Below are positions 54,169 to 62,967 of a stretch of DNA of 64,000 bases, in pieces (the stretch's first letter is position 1; every line of letters begins with the position of its first letter). The stretch spans positions 62,001 through 126,000 of the forward strand of contig NZ_AUXS01000032.1 in the NCBI RefSeq assembly GCF_001625565.1. The letters run 5' to 3'. The position numbers were made by a program, and so were the translations under genes. The DNA comes from Pseudoalteromonas luteoviolacea NCIMB 1944. GTDB lineage: Bacteria > Pseudomonadota > Gammaproteobacteria > Enterobacterales > Alteromonadaceae. The notes below the pieces were generated by a model, which was given only the letters and a program-made list of their open reading frames with translations, was not told the DNA's origin and made no database searches.

Positions 54169-55398
54169 ATGAAAAAACAGTATTTTGAAGGCACGCATCG
54201 TGTCCTAAGCCCTCAGCAAACACTAGATAAAATTTCTCCCATGCTCAAAACGATGGGGATCACTCGCATCGCAAATGTAACTGGCTTAGATAATATCGGT
54301 GTCCCTGTTGCAACCGCCTGTCGTCCAAATTCTAAAGCCGTGGCAGTTTCACAAGGCAAAGGGGCAACACTAGCTGCGGCTAAAGTCTCAGCGGCCATGG
54401 AAGCTATCGAGACTTATCATGCAGAAAATATAGACTTGCCACTTAAGTTTATGAGTTATAACGAGTTAAAGCAGGAGCACTCCTTCGTAGAAATAGCCTC
54501 ACTACCTAAATTGAGTGTGAAACCGTTTTGCCCAAAAGAAAAACGCCTTTGGATTGCAGCTGAAGCCTTTGATGACAAGTGCGCTTTATATGTACCCTAT
54601 GACTTGGTACATTGCGATTATACACTGCCATTGCCTGCTGGCAGCGGCGTTTTTCAAATGAGTACCAATGGACTTGCCTCTGGTAACACCATAGAAGAGG
54701 CACAACTTCATGGGTTGTGTGAGGTGATTGAACGAGATGCGCTGTGCTTATGGTCATTGAAAGAGAGCCATAAATACCAAAACAAACGCGTGGATTTAAA
54801 AACGATTACAGACAGTTCAATCTCTGAGCTACTGTCAAAACTCTCTATTGCTGGTGTATTATGTGCTGTATGGGATATTACCAGCGATATTGGCGTTCCA
54901 ACTTTTTTAGCAACCATCATTGATGAACAAGAAAACCTATATAGGCCCCTATATTCGGCCTCAGGAGCTGGAACACACCCAAATGCTAACGTCGCGCTCT
55001 CAAGAGCAATAACTGAAGCGATCCAAACGAGGCTCACTCTTATCTCTGGCTCCCGAGACGATATTAACCTCGCCAAATATGAGTCTAAACGTCAATTAGA
55101 GGCTATGTCTGAGCTACGTAAACTCCTACAAGACGAACCTGAGCATCAACTAGACGTTAATTCGCTTATTAGCTTTCAAAGTGAAACCATCGAAGATGAT
55201 CTTAGTCATGTTCTTCTCAAGCTCAAACATTGTGATATTAATCCCATTTATATCGATTTAACCAAATCAAAATACCAGATCCCAGTTGTCAGAGTTATTG
55301 CACCAAACTTAGAAGGAATTCATGACACCCCAGGGTACGTTTTTGGCCTACGAGCGAAGCACGTAGCACAATCAAACACAGAGAGTCTCATCCCATGA
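54169..55398 (+). CDS. YcaO-domain protein (TfuA-associated cyclodehydratase / thioamide-forming type)
   Basis: This 409-residue YcaO protein uses ATP to phosphorylate a peptide-backbone amide and add a nucleophile. Together with TfuA the class makes backbone thioamides. ATP-site motifs are visible: AAMEAIETYHAE near residue 77, ANGLASGN-type QMSTNGLASGNT near 160, and LHGLCEVIERDAL near 180. The C-terminus lacks the proline-rich PxPxP tail of azoline-forming YcaO proteins and ends ESLIP. No E1-like or ocin-ThiF partner gene is present. The ATG at 54145 lies in a hairpin, so 54169 (MKKQYFEGTHR) is chosen. The stop overlaps the TfuA start (ATGA). Confidence 0.9.
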   Translation: MKKQYFEGTHRVLSPQQTLDKISPMLKTMGITRIANVTGLDNIGVPVATACRPNSKAVAVSQGKGATLAAAKVSAAMEAIETYHAENIDLPLKFMSYNELKQEHSFVEIASLPKLSVKPFCPKEKRLWIAAEAFDDKCALYVPYDLVHCDYTLPLPAGSGVFQMSTNGLASGNTIEEAQLHGLCEVIERDALCLWSLKESHKYQNKRVDLKTITDSSISELLSKLSIAGVLCAVWDITSDIGVPTFLATIIDEQENLYRPLYSASGAGTHPNANVALSRAITEAIQTRLTLISGSRDDINLAKYESKRQLEAMSELRKLLQDEPEHQLDVNSLISFQSETIEDDLSHVLLKLKHCDINPIYIDLTKSKYQIPVVRVIAPNLEGIHDTPGYVFGLRAKHVAQSNTESLIP

Positions 55399-56486
55399 AG
55401 GTAATTGTATTTGCAGGACCAACAATCTCAGAAAGTGAGATTACTTCAGTACTCCCAAACGCGACTGTCCTTCCTCCCGCAAAACAAGGAGATATACTCA
55501 AGTCCAAAGCGCTAAAACCAAATATTATTTTGCTAATTGATGGAATATTTGAGCAGCACCCAGCTGTTTGGCATAAGGAAATACTGGATGCGATTGACAG
55601 TAATATCGTGGTAATTGGATGCTCGAGTATGGGTGCTTTGCGCGCAACTGAGCTTGCTTTATATGGCATGATAGGGGTCGGTGACGTATTCGAATCCTTT
55701 GATTCTGGAGAAATAGAGGATGATGACGAAGTCACTTTGCTTCATACCGATAAATCATATGGATACGGGCATATTTCAGAGGCACTGGTAGATATAAAAT
55801 TCACGCTTAAGTCCAGCGTTAAAGCAGGTATTATTAGTGACGAAGTCGCGACATCTATCGAGAGCAAATTAAAAGAAACATGGTATCCCTATCGTACCTA
55901 TACGCTAGTATTCGAAGCAGCGGCTCAACTTCTTGAGGAAGAAGGCTTAAATCAGTTTATCCACTTTGTGAATAATGCCCCTTCGTTGAAAAAACTTGAC
56001 GCACTTAAGGCGCTAGATCTTATCAAGACAACGACCGAAAACAAATCTGTATTTCCTCCTGCGCCTAACTTTGATTTTAGCTTTACTGACGCTTGGCAAA
56101 TGATGCTAGATGAATTCAACGTAGAAGAAAAAACACCGTATTATTCTAGTCATTTACTGTCCAATACGGCAATAAACCATGATGGCTACGAAACTCAAAT
56201 CTTAAGCCGTTATTTAGCCAAAAAACTCATAAGTGAAGTTTCAAAGGAAGAAACGCTACCAACGATGCACAAAATTGCGCAAAAATGGGCATGTAGCAGT
56301 AATGGACAAACGGATTTCAATAAACTTGGAAAACGTTTAGATAGTTTATCTCTTACGCCTGACGAGTTTATTCAGTTTATTGAACGGGAAACAGCTTTAG
56401 ATCTTTTGAAAGCGAAACTCAGTGATCAGTCCAGTTTCGCAATCGATGAAATTTTAAGTTCAGGTGAACTGGATAAGTTGAACTAA
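55395..56486 (+). CDS. TfuA-like protein
   Basis: This 363-residue protein carries the TfuA signature GCSSMGALRATELALYGM near residue 75, followed by VGDVFESFDSGEIEDDDEV. The N-terminus MKVIVFAGPTISESEI matches the family. The C-terminal 200 residues are mainly helical. TfuA proteins work with YcaO, probably delivering or activating the sulfur for thioamide formation (trifolitoxin, thioviridamide, McrA). The start overlaps the YcaO stop by 4 bases, showing translational coupling. It converges on a VOC gene with a 4-base stop overlap (CTAA). Confidence 0.9.
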   Translation: MKVIVFAGPTISESEITSVLPNATVLPPAKQGDILKSKALKPNIILLIDGIFEQHPAVWHKEILDAIDSNIVVIGCSSMGALRATELALYGMIGVGDVFESFDSGEIEDDDEVTLLHTDKSYGYGHISEALVDIKFTLKSSVKAGIISDEVATSIESKLKETWYPYRTYTLVFEAAAQLLEEEGLNQFIHFVNNAPSLKKLDALKALDLIKTTTENKSVFPPAPNFDFSFTDAWQMMLDEFNVEEKTPYYSSHLLSNTAINHDGYETQILSRYLAKKLISEVSKEETLPTMHKIAQKWACSSNGQTDFNKLGKRLDSLSLTPDEFIQFIERETALDLLKAKLSDQSSFAIDEILSSGELDKLN

Positions 56487-56848
56487 TCTTTCATTTGAAT
56501 GATTTCAATTACATTTCCACTTGGATCTGCAACAGCAATATAGTGTGCAACAGGACATTCTTGCGCACTTTCATGCAGCAAATTTAAATTTTTTGCCTTC
56601 AAATCAGCTAGCGCGCCTTCAAGATCAGTCGTGACGAGATTAATGATCATTTGAGATTGATCTGGGTATGTGATCTCTTTTGGCTGCTCAACTTTATTTA
56701 AGATAATTGTTAAATCATCTTTTTTCACATACATAGCTTGCGGTAACAGATCATCTCCTATGACCTCAAAACCAAGTCCATTAACATAAAAATCTCTTGC
56801 GGCTTCTACGTCATGAACACTCACTTGCAATGCAAAAAGCTTTAACAT
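56483..56848 (-). CDS. VOC (glyoxalase/bleomycin-resistance) family protein
   Basis: This 121-residue single-module protein has the VOC beta-alpha-beta-beta-beta pattern. It opens MLKLFALQVSVHDVEAARDF and ends with DPSGNVIEIIQM, the typical family ending, with a candidate Glu metal ligand. GAGAG precedes the start. The stop overlaps the convergent TfuA stop by 4 bases. The substrate is unknown; antibiotic or aldehyde handling are family possibilities without support here. Confidence 0.8.
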   Translation of the reverse strand: MLKLFALQVSVHDVEAARDFYVNGLGFEVIGDDLLPQAMYVKKDDLTIILNKVEQPKEITYPDQSQMIINLVTTDLEGALADLKAKNLNLLHESAQECPVAHYIAVADPSGNVIEIIQMKD

Positions 56849-57446
56849 ATTTTTCTCTCATTATTTTATTGAAGTTCATAATTTAATTAAAATGGGTCCG
56901 TAATTCAATATACACATGATTTTAAAAGTAATGTTTTCAATTTATAAGCATACAGTTCAATCACAACTCTTCTGCCCTGACGATATCAATACGCGCTTTG
57001 TTCATTTCTAAAGCTCTCTTCTCATTCCCACAGAAATGCATAAATAAAAAACAGCCCCTCAAACACAGTATGTCCGTCTCAAAAAATTCTAACAGAGCTA
57101 TGCCAATTAACACCTATACGAAACCAAAATGGCGCTGATTAAAAGCCAAGATCTTGAAACTATCGTATTTGACTATTCTCGAGAATCAACCCCAATCAAA
57201 AACGGTAAGAGTTTTCGTTCCCTAGCTCTGTCATATCTGGCGCCAATCAGGCAATCAGGCAATCAGGCAATCAGGCAAAGATTGTACAATGTGTCAGTTA
57301 GGCTAGGAATGCGAGCTAAATCTTTAAAAGAGACAAAAGTAACTAACAAGGGTTATATATTTTGACCCTTCTAGGCACTTATAAATACAAGTACCTAGGC
57401 TTTCTATCCTGTTTATTTATATACAAGAATTTTTGTAATCTAGTAT
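56849..57446. other. Gene-free region with a short tandem repeat
   Basis: These 598 bases between two minus-strand genes show no supportable gene. A plus frame of 78 codons (57129-57365) crosses the 8-bp repeat and has no ribosome-binding site. Short inverted ends CAGAGCTA (57093-57100) and TAGCTCTG (57221-57228) bracket about 136 bp, but no target duplication or longer terminal repeat was seen. Confidence 0.4.
57244..57278 (+). repeat. Octanucleotide tandem repeat (CAATCAGG x4)
   Basis: Four perfect copies of CAATCAGG at 57244-57275 are followed by a partial CAA. Because 8 is not a multiple of 3, gain or loss of a unit would shift any reading frame that crosses it, as in slipped-strand phase variation. 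Confidence 0.9.
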
Positions 57447-58049
57447 TTAAACAAACTCCCTCACATCAAGCACCTGCCCTGTCATAACCCCTTCTATCGC
57501 CGCTTGATAAGTAACTGCCGTATTTGCAGCCGACATACCCGTGCTGCTATCCATACCCATCATTTCCATAGTTTCTTTTACAAATATGGGGCTTACTGCG
57601 TTTATTCTTAGAGAATCACCCAACTCTAAGGCCGCAGCTTTTACAAAAGCGTTGAGTGCACCATTGACCGCACTAATGGAAGCAGAGCCAACCATAGGTT
57701 CTTCTGAAAGCATGCCTGAGGTCAAAGTTATACTGCCACCAGCGTTGACGAAACCGGCACCGACTCTATACAAATTGATTTGACCCATCAGTTTATTTTG
57801 CCAACCTAACTCATACTGCTCATCAGTTAACTCACTTAATGGAGCAAAGGCTGCCATACCTGTGGTTGAAATTATGGCATCTACTTCTCCCACTTTTTCA
57901 AACAGCGCCTGAATTGACAATTTACTTTGTAAATCCACCTGAAATTCACCATCTTTATGGCCTACCGTGAGCACTTCATGCGATTGTGCCAAACGTGCAT
58001 GGACCGCTTTGCCGATAGTACCTGTTGCGCCAATCAATAAAATTTTCAT
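57447..58049 (-). CDS. Short-chain dehydrogenase-like protein lacking the YxxxK pair
   Basis: This 200-residue protein has an SDR Rossmann fold: GATGTIGKAV at residue 7, VDLQSKLS and DAIISTTGMAAF near 60-70, SGSLT-type GGSITLTSGML near 107, and RINAVSP near 152. In the usual Tyr-x3-Lys position it has I-SAV-N (GSASISAVNGALN), so the normal catalytic Tyr and Lys are missing. A known small SDR subfamily shares this trait. It may bind nucleotide without dehydrogenase activity. ATG 58049 (MKILLIGATG) fits the family start. It is divergent from a LysR gene that probably controls it. Confidence 0.85.
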   Translation of the reverse strand: MKILLIGATGTIGKAVHARLAQSHEVLTVGHKDGEFQVDLQSKLSIQALFEKVGEVDAIISTTGMAAFAPLSELTDEQYELGWQNKLMGQINLYRVGAGFVNAGGSITLTSGMLSEEPMVGSASISAVNGALNAFVKAAALELGDSLRINAVSPIFVKETMEMMGMDSSTGMSAANTAVTYQAAIEGVMTGQVLDVREFV

Positions 58050-58105
58050 AGTCATTCTCCAAATTTAATAAGTTGCTTTGATTTGATGAATGCAGTGTAG
58101 ATAAT

Positions 58106-58118
58106 TCATAAAATATGA
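58106..58118. promoter_or_regulatory. Possible LysR binding dyad between the SDR and LysR genes
   Basis: TCATA-AAA-TATGA is a short dyad in the 112-bp divergent spacer. LysR regulators often bind such A+T-rich dyads in divergent promoters, but the arms are only 5 bp and the region is A+T-rich, so chance is possible. Confidence 0.3.
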
Positions 58119-58161
58119 TAAATAATGACAAAATAAACTCTCTTTTCACTTTTAATGCACA

Positions 58162-59040
58162 ATGAATCTATTTAAATCTATGTTGGTATTTCAAAAGGTG
58201 TGTGAATTAGGCAGCTTTAGCCAAGCCGCGGACCAACTTAACTTAGTCACTTCTGCGGTAAGTCGCCAAGTAAACGAACTTGAAAAGCATTTTGGCGTGA
58301 GGTTACTGCAAAGAACTACCCGCTCAGTTACACTCACAGCGGATGGACGTCAATACCTTACAAAAATATCTGAAATAACAGACAGTGTGCAGGCGTTGGA
58401 AGCAATTCATAAAGACGATGTGGTTTATAGAGACCATATTCAACTCACGGTCCCGCCAATCCTCAGTAAAATAGTACTTACTCCCTTATATAACTCGCTA
58501 CTAAAGAAACACCCTGAAATTTCAATTTCAATCACCCAAATTAATCGAACAATTAATCTCGTAGAAGAAGGCTATGACTTCGCGATTAGAGTCGGACACT
58601 TGGAAGACTCCAATTTAGTCGCCAGAAGTATCTCTGAACTGAAACTGGCTTTGGTCGCAAGTCCAGAGTATTTGAATACACATGGCAAACTCAACCATCC
58701 GAAAGAGTTAATGCAACACAACTGCCTGATCAATACCATGCTCACGCACCCTAAGCGTTGGTCGTTCAAAGAGCACAAACGTTCTTTCACCGTAAAAGTA
58801 GATGGGCAATATGATGTAAATGATGATTCAGCGCTTTGCGAAATGGCGCGTGCAGGACTTGGCATAGCCTATCTGCCCCTCCAAATTGTTGACGCGCATC
58901 TATCAACTGGTGAGCTTGTCCAAGTGTTATCGGATTTCACAGTCGAGCCTCTGCCCATTTCATTGGTATATCCAAACCGCCAATTACTCAGTCCTGCTAA
59001 ACGTAAATTAATTGAATACCTGACAGATGCGTTTTCTTAA
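58162..59040 (+). CDS. LysR-family transcriptional regulator
   Basis: This 292-residue LysR regulator has a winged helix-turn-helix at about 1-60 (MLVFQKVCELGSFSQAADQLNLVTSAVSRQVNELE) and a CrgA-type substrate-binding domain from about 90 (GYDFAIRVGHLEDSNLVARSI). It is divergent from the SDR-like gene, its most likely target by the usual LysR arrangement. The effector is unknown. Confidence 0.88.
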   Translation: MNLFKSMLVFQKVCELGSFSQAADQLNLVTSAVSRQVNELEKHFGVRLLQRTTRSVTLTADGRQYLTKISEITDSVQALEAIHKDDVVYRDHIQLTVPPILSKIVLTPLYNSLLKKHPEISISITQINRTINLVEEGYDFAIRVGHLEDSNLVARSISELKLALVASPEYLNTHGKLNHPKELMQHNCLINTMLTHPKRWSFKEHKRSFTVKVDGQYDVNDDSALCEMARAGLGIAYLPLQIVDAHLSTGELVQVLSDFTVEPLPISLVYPNRQLLSPAKRKLIEYLTDAFS

Positions 59041-59071
59041 AGACTTGCTTGGTGCTTTACCAATGATCGGG

Positions 59072-60844
59072 TTATTGCAGATCCGCTTGCGTGGTATTCA
59101 ACATATTTAGCCACATATCACGTAATTCTACTTCATCAATCAGTTCACTATGCATTTCTATAGCAAAGATGTTGTCATTGGTATCGGGCAGCCATCCACT
59201 ATCCAATAACTTGAATAGTGACGTTTTCAGTTGCTCTGGCTCTTCGTTTAGGGAATACCAAAAGGGTTGATATCGAATATCCAATTTCGTCGACCCATTT
59301 AAGTGATCAGCAATAAGTGCTCTTATTTCCTGCACCTTACTCCCCTGTTCCAGCTTCTTTAAAATCATTGCATAAAGCAAATAAACACCAACATGTTCGT
59401 TAACGTTTCGATTCAAACTGCTAACTGACCTAAAGTGCTTTTCAAATAGCTGCTTTGCGGCACTATACTGCCTAGTTTGATAAAGCCCCATGATGTATGG
59501 CATTGCATAGTGATTGTCTTCTGGGGCAAGTAAATAGCGCTGCTTTAACAATCCAATTGCGCCCTGTTTATCTTGTTGGTACCACTTTAGCCCTGCACGT
59601 ACGTAGAGGTTAAATGACGTCACGTTTTGTCGCGTTATTTGGATTTCTTCTGATTTTTGTATTGCTTCTTCTAAGTTTCCAGTACTCAGTAAAAACAAAA
59701 TATGCGAGAGCTTATGCAAAGGGTACACTCGACTGTACTCTGTCATGTGTCTTTCGTACCAAACTTTATACGCTTTCGCTCTTTGCTCGTTTAGCAGGTA
59801 AAAATCTAATTGATAAAGCGCAATGTGTTTAGCGTGGGGCGCGATTTCAACACTACGCTCAAAATACTTTCGTGCATTTTTTAAGTCTCGACGATTCAAG
59901 TAGGTGTATGCTAATCCTCTTAGCACCGTTGGGTTGTTAGGGGCTAGCCTAAATGCTTTTAAATGGGCATCTAGCGCTTTATCTAGATTGTTTTTCTCTC
60001 GGTGAAAGCGTCCGTACCAATGCCATAGCATGGGTGATTCATTTGACAAAGAAAGTGCTTGTTCAAAATACACTTTCGCTTGATCAAACTTTCTACTCAA
60101 GGTCTCTAATCTCGCAAGCGAAGTAAGTACATCTGCATTGTTGCTATCAAGCTCTAGTGCCTTAAATAAAAGTGGTCGGCATAAAGCATCTACCTGTGAT
60201 TCAGGAAGTGAGCCATATATTGCCAAAGCCATATGCGTATTACATAAACCACTCATCGCCACAACATGTTCAGGACTTCCTTCCAAAACTTCGGTGTAAA
60301 TTTGTTTCGCCTTAGTAATTCTCTCTGGTAGTTTAGATTTAGTAAGGTGCTCAGCTAAAGATATAGCCTCAAAGTGTGGGTCACTTTTTAAATCATTTTG
60401 TTGCCTTTGGCCAAAAACATAGATAATCAGCAATACTATGAGTAACGCAAATAGAGTGCTTATATACAGATACGCATGTGTCTTTTTCTTTTTATCCACC
60501 ACGTTGGAGTCTAAGTTAAACACGTCAATTTCAGTAGACAGTCGATATCCTTGGCCAGAAATACGTTCGATATAATCAATGTCGCTTTCTTCATTGAGCA
60601 CTTTTCTAAGCATTGCTACCGCTTGATAGACTGAGTTGTCAGACACCACTCTGTCAGGCCAAACTCGTTGGGCAAGCTCATCAACGCTTAAAGGGCTATT
60701 GCGATTTTCAATCAAGGTCGTAAGAAGCGCCATCACTTTTGGCGTCACAACATGTACGTTAGCCGAACTAGCAAGTTGTATTTTGTTCAATCTAGGTATT
60801 ACAACCCATTTCCCAACCCGAATACTTTCTATCGTTGAATTCAT
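59072..60844 (-). CDS. CadC/ToxR-like membrane regulator: OmpR-type wHTH, TM segment, TPR domain
   Basis: This 590-residue protein has a cytoplasmic OmpR/PhoB-type winged helix at about 10-105 (VTPKVMALLTTLIENRNSPLSVDELAQRVW; ISGQGYRL). One membrane segment lies at about 123-146 (AYLYISTLFALLIVLLIIYVFG). A periplasmic TPR domain of about 420 residues follows (for example NADVLTSLARLETLSRKFDQAKVYFEQAL, NPTVLRGLAYTYLNRRDLKNARKYFERSV). This is a one-component membrane sensor of the CadC type. It is divergent from the secreted amidohydrolase gene with a 117-bp spacer, so it probably controls it. The signal is unknown. Confidence 0.88.
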   Translation of the reverse strand: MNSTIESIRVGKWVVIPRLNKIQLASSANVHVVTPKVMALLTTLIENRNSPLSVDELAQRVWPDRVVSDNSVYQAVAMLRKVLNEESDIDYIERISGQGYRLSTEIDVFNLDSNVVDKKKKTHAYLYISTLFALLIVLLIIYVFGQRQQNDLKSDPHFEAISLAEHLTKSKLPERITKAKQIYTEVLEGSPEHVVAMSGLCNTHMALAIYGSLPESQVDALCRPLLFKALELDSNNADVLTSLARLETLSRKFDQAKVYFEQALSLSNESPMLWHWYGRFHREKNNLDKALDAHLKAFRLAPNNPTVLRGLAYTYLNRRDLKNARKYFERSVEIAPHAKHIALYQLDFYLLNEQRAKAYKVWYERHMTEYSRVYPLHKLSHILFLLSTGNLEEAIQKSEEIQITRQNVTSFNLYVRAGLKWYQQDKQGAIGLLKQRYLLAPEDNHYAMPYIMGLYQTRQYSAAKQLFEKHFRSVSSLNRNVNEHVGVYLLYAMILKKLEQGSKVQEIRALIADHLNGSTKLDIRYQPFWYSLNEEPEQLKTSLFKLLDSGWLPDTNDNIFAIEMHSELIDEVELRDMWLNMLNTTQADLQ

Positions 60845-60961
60845 ATTAGCTTTTGTTTTTATTGCTTTTTATTTTTTTAAGACAAATTTAAGATTTATAT
60901 TATTAGTTTTTCATTACATCACTGGCAGTTTTTATAAGCTCTGTGTAACAACGGAGGTCCT

Positions 60962-62449
60962 ATGAAAAAATATATTCAACTTACTGCTCTATTGACTACG
61001 ACCAACCTAGCTTACGCTAAAGTTGACTTGCTAATCACTGATGCAACGATTATATCACCGATAACCCAAAGCGAAGTATCAATAAAAACCAATCATTGGC
61101 TATCAATTAACAATGGGCGAATAATTGAGGTTTCAGATAAAGCGAAACAGCCATCAGCCAAAAAAATCATAAATGCCAATGGACAATTTTTAATTCCCGG
61201 GCTAACTGATAGCCACACACATTTACGAACTATGCCTGGACTTTTAAAAACAGACCAAAACGCTCAAAAAATGCAAACATCCTATTTAAAACGCCAAGGT
61301 AGTAACTACTTATACTATGGCGTAACACAAGTAGTAGACCCTGCAAATACAGCGCAGGGCATCGCTGACTTTAAAAAGCTTAGCATGTCACCCAATGCCT
61401 ATTTTTGTGGTGCAATGCCAATATATCAGGGCTACTCTGCTCAAGGTATTAAATATCAACACCTTAATGAGCATAGGCCTTATTATGTTCATCAACATGG
61501 CGACCCAACTCATCTAATCACTACATCCGTTAACTCACATCACGAAGCCCAAGCGGTTGTCAAAAGAATAAAAAAAGACGGGGCAATCTGCGCCAAAATA
61601 TTTTTAGAAGATGGATTTGATAAAGCGACAAATATTCGCCTCATTGATAATGAAAATGTAGAACAAATAGTTGATGAAGCGAATCGCCAAAATTTGCCGG
61701 TGATGGTTCACGCCAATGCGACTGACATGCATGCAATTGCACTCAAAAGTAATGTTGATATTTTAGCTCATGGCATTTGGAATTGGTTGGATGAACACCA
61801 GCAAGGGGACGATATTTCCCTCGCTTTACCAAAAGATGTTCAACGCGTTGCTAATGGTATCTTAAAAGCCCAGACTTACTACCAGCCCTCTCTAAATGTC
61901 ATGCGCAGCCTCACTGATGTAATGGTGCCCAATCATTTGGACAACCCCAAATACAAAACAATTTTACCTAGTTGGCAAATTAGCTGGTATACCTCTGCTA
62001 ATGGCCAATGGTTTGCTCGTGAAATGGTATCCGGCTGGCAAGGTCTGACGCACCAACAAAAAATTGATTACATGCGCAGCAAACAAACTAACGGCAAACG
62101 TGTTTTAAATTATCTTTACCGAAATGGCGGGAAAATACTATTAGGCTCAGACACACCACCTGCCCCGACCTACGCCTCTCAACCTGGGCTATCTACTTTT
62201 TGGGAGTTGCAGGATATGCATGACTCAGGTGTCGACCTAGTCGGACTGTTAGCCAGCGCAACAATAAATAATGCCAAGGCATATGGCTTGGAGTCAAAAT
62301 ATGGAACAATTCAACCGGGTAAAATTGCAAACATATTACTGCTAAATTCCAACCCTCTCATATCTGTCGATGCGTATGACGATATTCACAGCGTCATCCT
62401 AAACGGCCATGCTCACAAAAGAGCAACCTTTCACATTCGCAATTTATGA
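60962..62449 (+). CDS. Secreted metal-dependent amidohydrolase
   Basis: This 495-residue protein has signal peptide MKKYIQLTALLTTTNLAYAK, then an amidohydrolase-superfamily barrel. The first metal pair is DSHTHLR near residue 84. Other candidate ligands are Lys in ICAKIFLEDG near 200, His in MVHANATDMHAI near 247 and ILAHGIWNW near 267, and Asp in LLGSDTPPAP near 399. The final IQPGKIANILLLNSNPL is the typical small beta domain. ACGGAGG precedes the start. A dipeptidase- or imidazolonepropionase-like substrate is possible; the true substrate is unknown. It is divergent from the CadC-like regulator. Confidence 0.87.
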   Translation: MKKYIQLTALLTTTNLAYAKVDLLITDATIISPITQSEVSIKTNHWLSINNGRIIEVSDKAKQPSAKKIINANGQFLIPGLTDSHTHLRTMPGLLKTDQNAQKMQTSYLKRQGSNYLYYGVTQVVDPANTAQGIADFKKLSMSPNAYFCGAMPIYQGYSAQGIKYQHLNEHRPYYVHQHGDPTHLITTSVNSHHEAQAVVKRIKKDGAICAKIFLEDGFDKATNIRLIDNENVEQIVDEANRQNLPVMVHANATDMHAIALKSNVDILAHGIWNWLDEHQQGDDISLALPKDVQRVANGILKAQTYYQPSLNVMRSLTDVMVPNHLDNPKYKTILPSWQISWYTSANGQWFAREMVSGWQGLTHQQKIDYMRSKQTNGKRVLNYLYRNGGKILLGSDTPPAPTYASQPGLSTFWELQDMHDSGVDLVGLLASATINNAKAYGLESKYGTIQPGKIANILLLNSNPLISVDAYDDIHSVILNGHAHKRATFHIRNL

Positions 62450-62500
62450 TCGTATTGAATTTTACCTAGCATTGAGTGCCCATCTCAATGCTGGGTTCAT

Positions 62501-62869
62501 TCATATCCATATATCATTTTTTGCGGTCAACTTACCACCAGCGTCGCCAGTATTGACAACGCCTTTTGGCTCTATGAGTAAAATTTCACACTCTTTTTCC
62601 GCTACAGGTTTATGTTGTTCTCCCTTTTTCACCACAAGCATTTCCCCGCTTTTAAGCGTCACAACTCTATTTTCGAAATGAATGTCCAACTGTCCTTTCA
62701 AAACCAAAAACAGTTCATCGGTATCATCGTGTTGATGCCACGTAAACTCTCCAAGTACTTTAACCACTTTTATTTGATAATCATTCATTTGTCCAATTAC
62801 TTTAGGTGACCAATGCTCTTCAAAAAGTGCCAGTTTTTGAGCCAAATTAATTGCGACGTTATCGTTCAT
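62501..62869 (-). CDS. Cupin-domain protein
   Basis: This 122-residue small cupin has the first motif GEFTWHQHDDTDELFLVLKG with His-x-His and Glu metal ligands near residues 45-54. The second motif region is SGEMLVVKKGEQHKPVA with the fourth His near 87. It could be a metal-dependent enzyme (isomerase, dioxygenase) or a binding protein. It is divergent from the next LysR gene, 99 bp start to start, and is a likely target of it. Its stop is about 50 bases from the convergent amidohydrolase stop. Confidence 0.83.
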   Translation of the reverse strand: MNDNVAINLAQKLALFEEHWSPKVIGQMNDYQIKVVKVLGEFTWHQHDDTDELFLVLKGQLDIHFENRVVTLKSGEMLVVKKGEQHKPVAEKECEILLIEPKGVVNTGDAGGKLTAKNDIWI

Positions 62870-62926
62870 GTATAAAGCTCCTTAAATTGCCTTCTCTGTA
62901 GATTAAGTTGCAATCAAACATGAATC

Positions 62927-62938
62927 AAATGTACATTT
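62927..62938. promoter_or_regulatory. 12-bp palindrome between cupin and LysR genes
   Basis: AAATGTACATTT is a perfect dyad in the divergent spacer, 30 bases before the preferred LysR start. It is a candidate operator for that regulator. A run of in-frame ATG codons (62920, 62929, 62950) lies across it, and these are not preferred as starts. Confidence 0.4.
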
Positions 62939-62967
62939 TTCAGATAAATATGAATTTGGTACATAGA

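Noticed and set aside
57093..57228. MITE-like element bounded by CAGAGCTA and TAGCTCTG
   Set aside because: Only 8-bp ends, no target-site duplication and no second copy in the window.
57244..57278. CRISPR-type array
   Set aside because: The 8-bp units abut with no spacers and no cas gene is present; it is a simple tandem repeat.
57129..57365. 78-codon plus-strand frame across the CAATCAGG repeat
   Set aside because: No ribosome-binding site, no recognisable protein pattern, and a quarter of it is a short tandem repeat; recorded as a repeat, not a gene.
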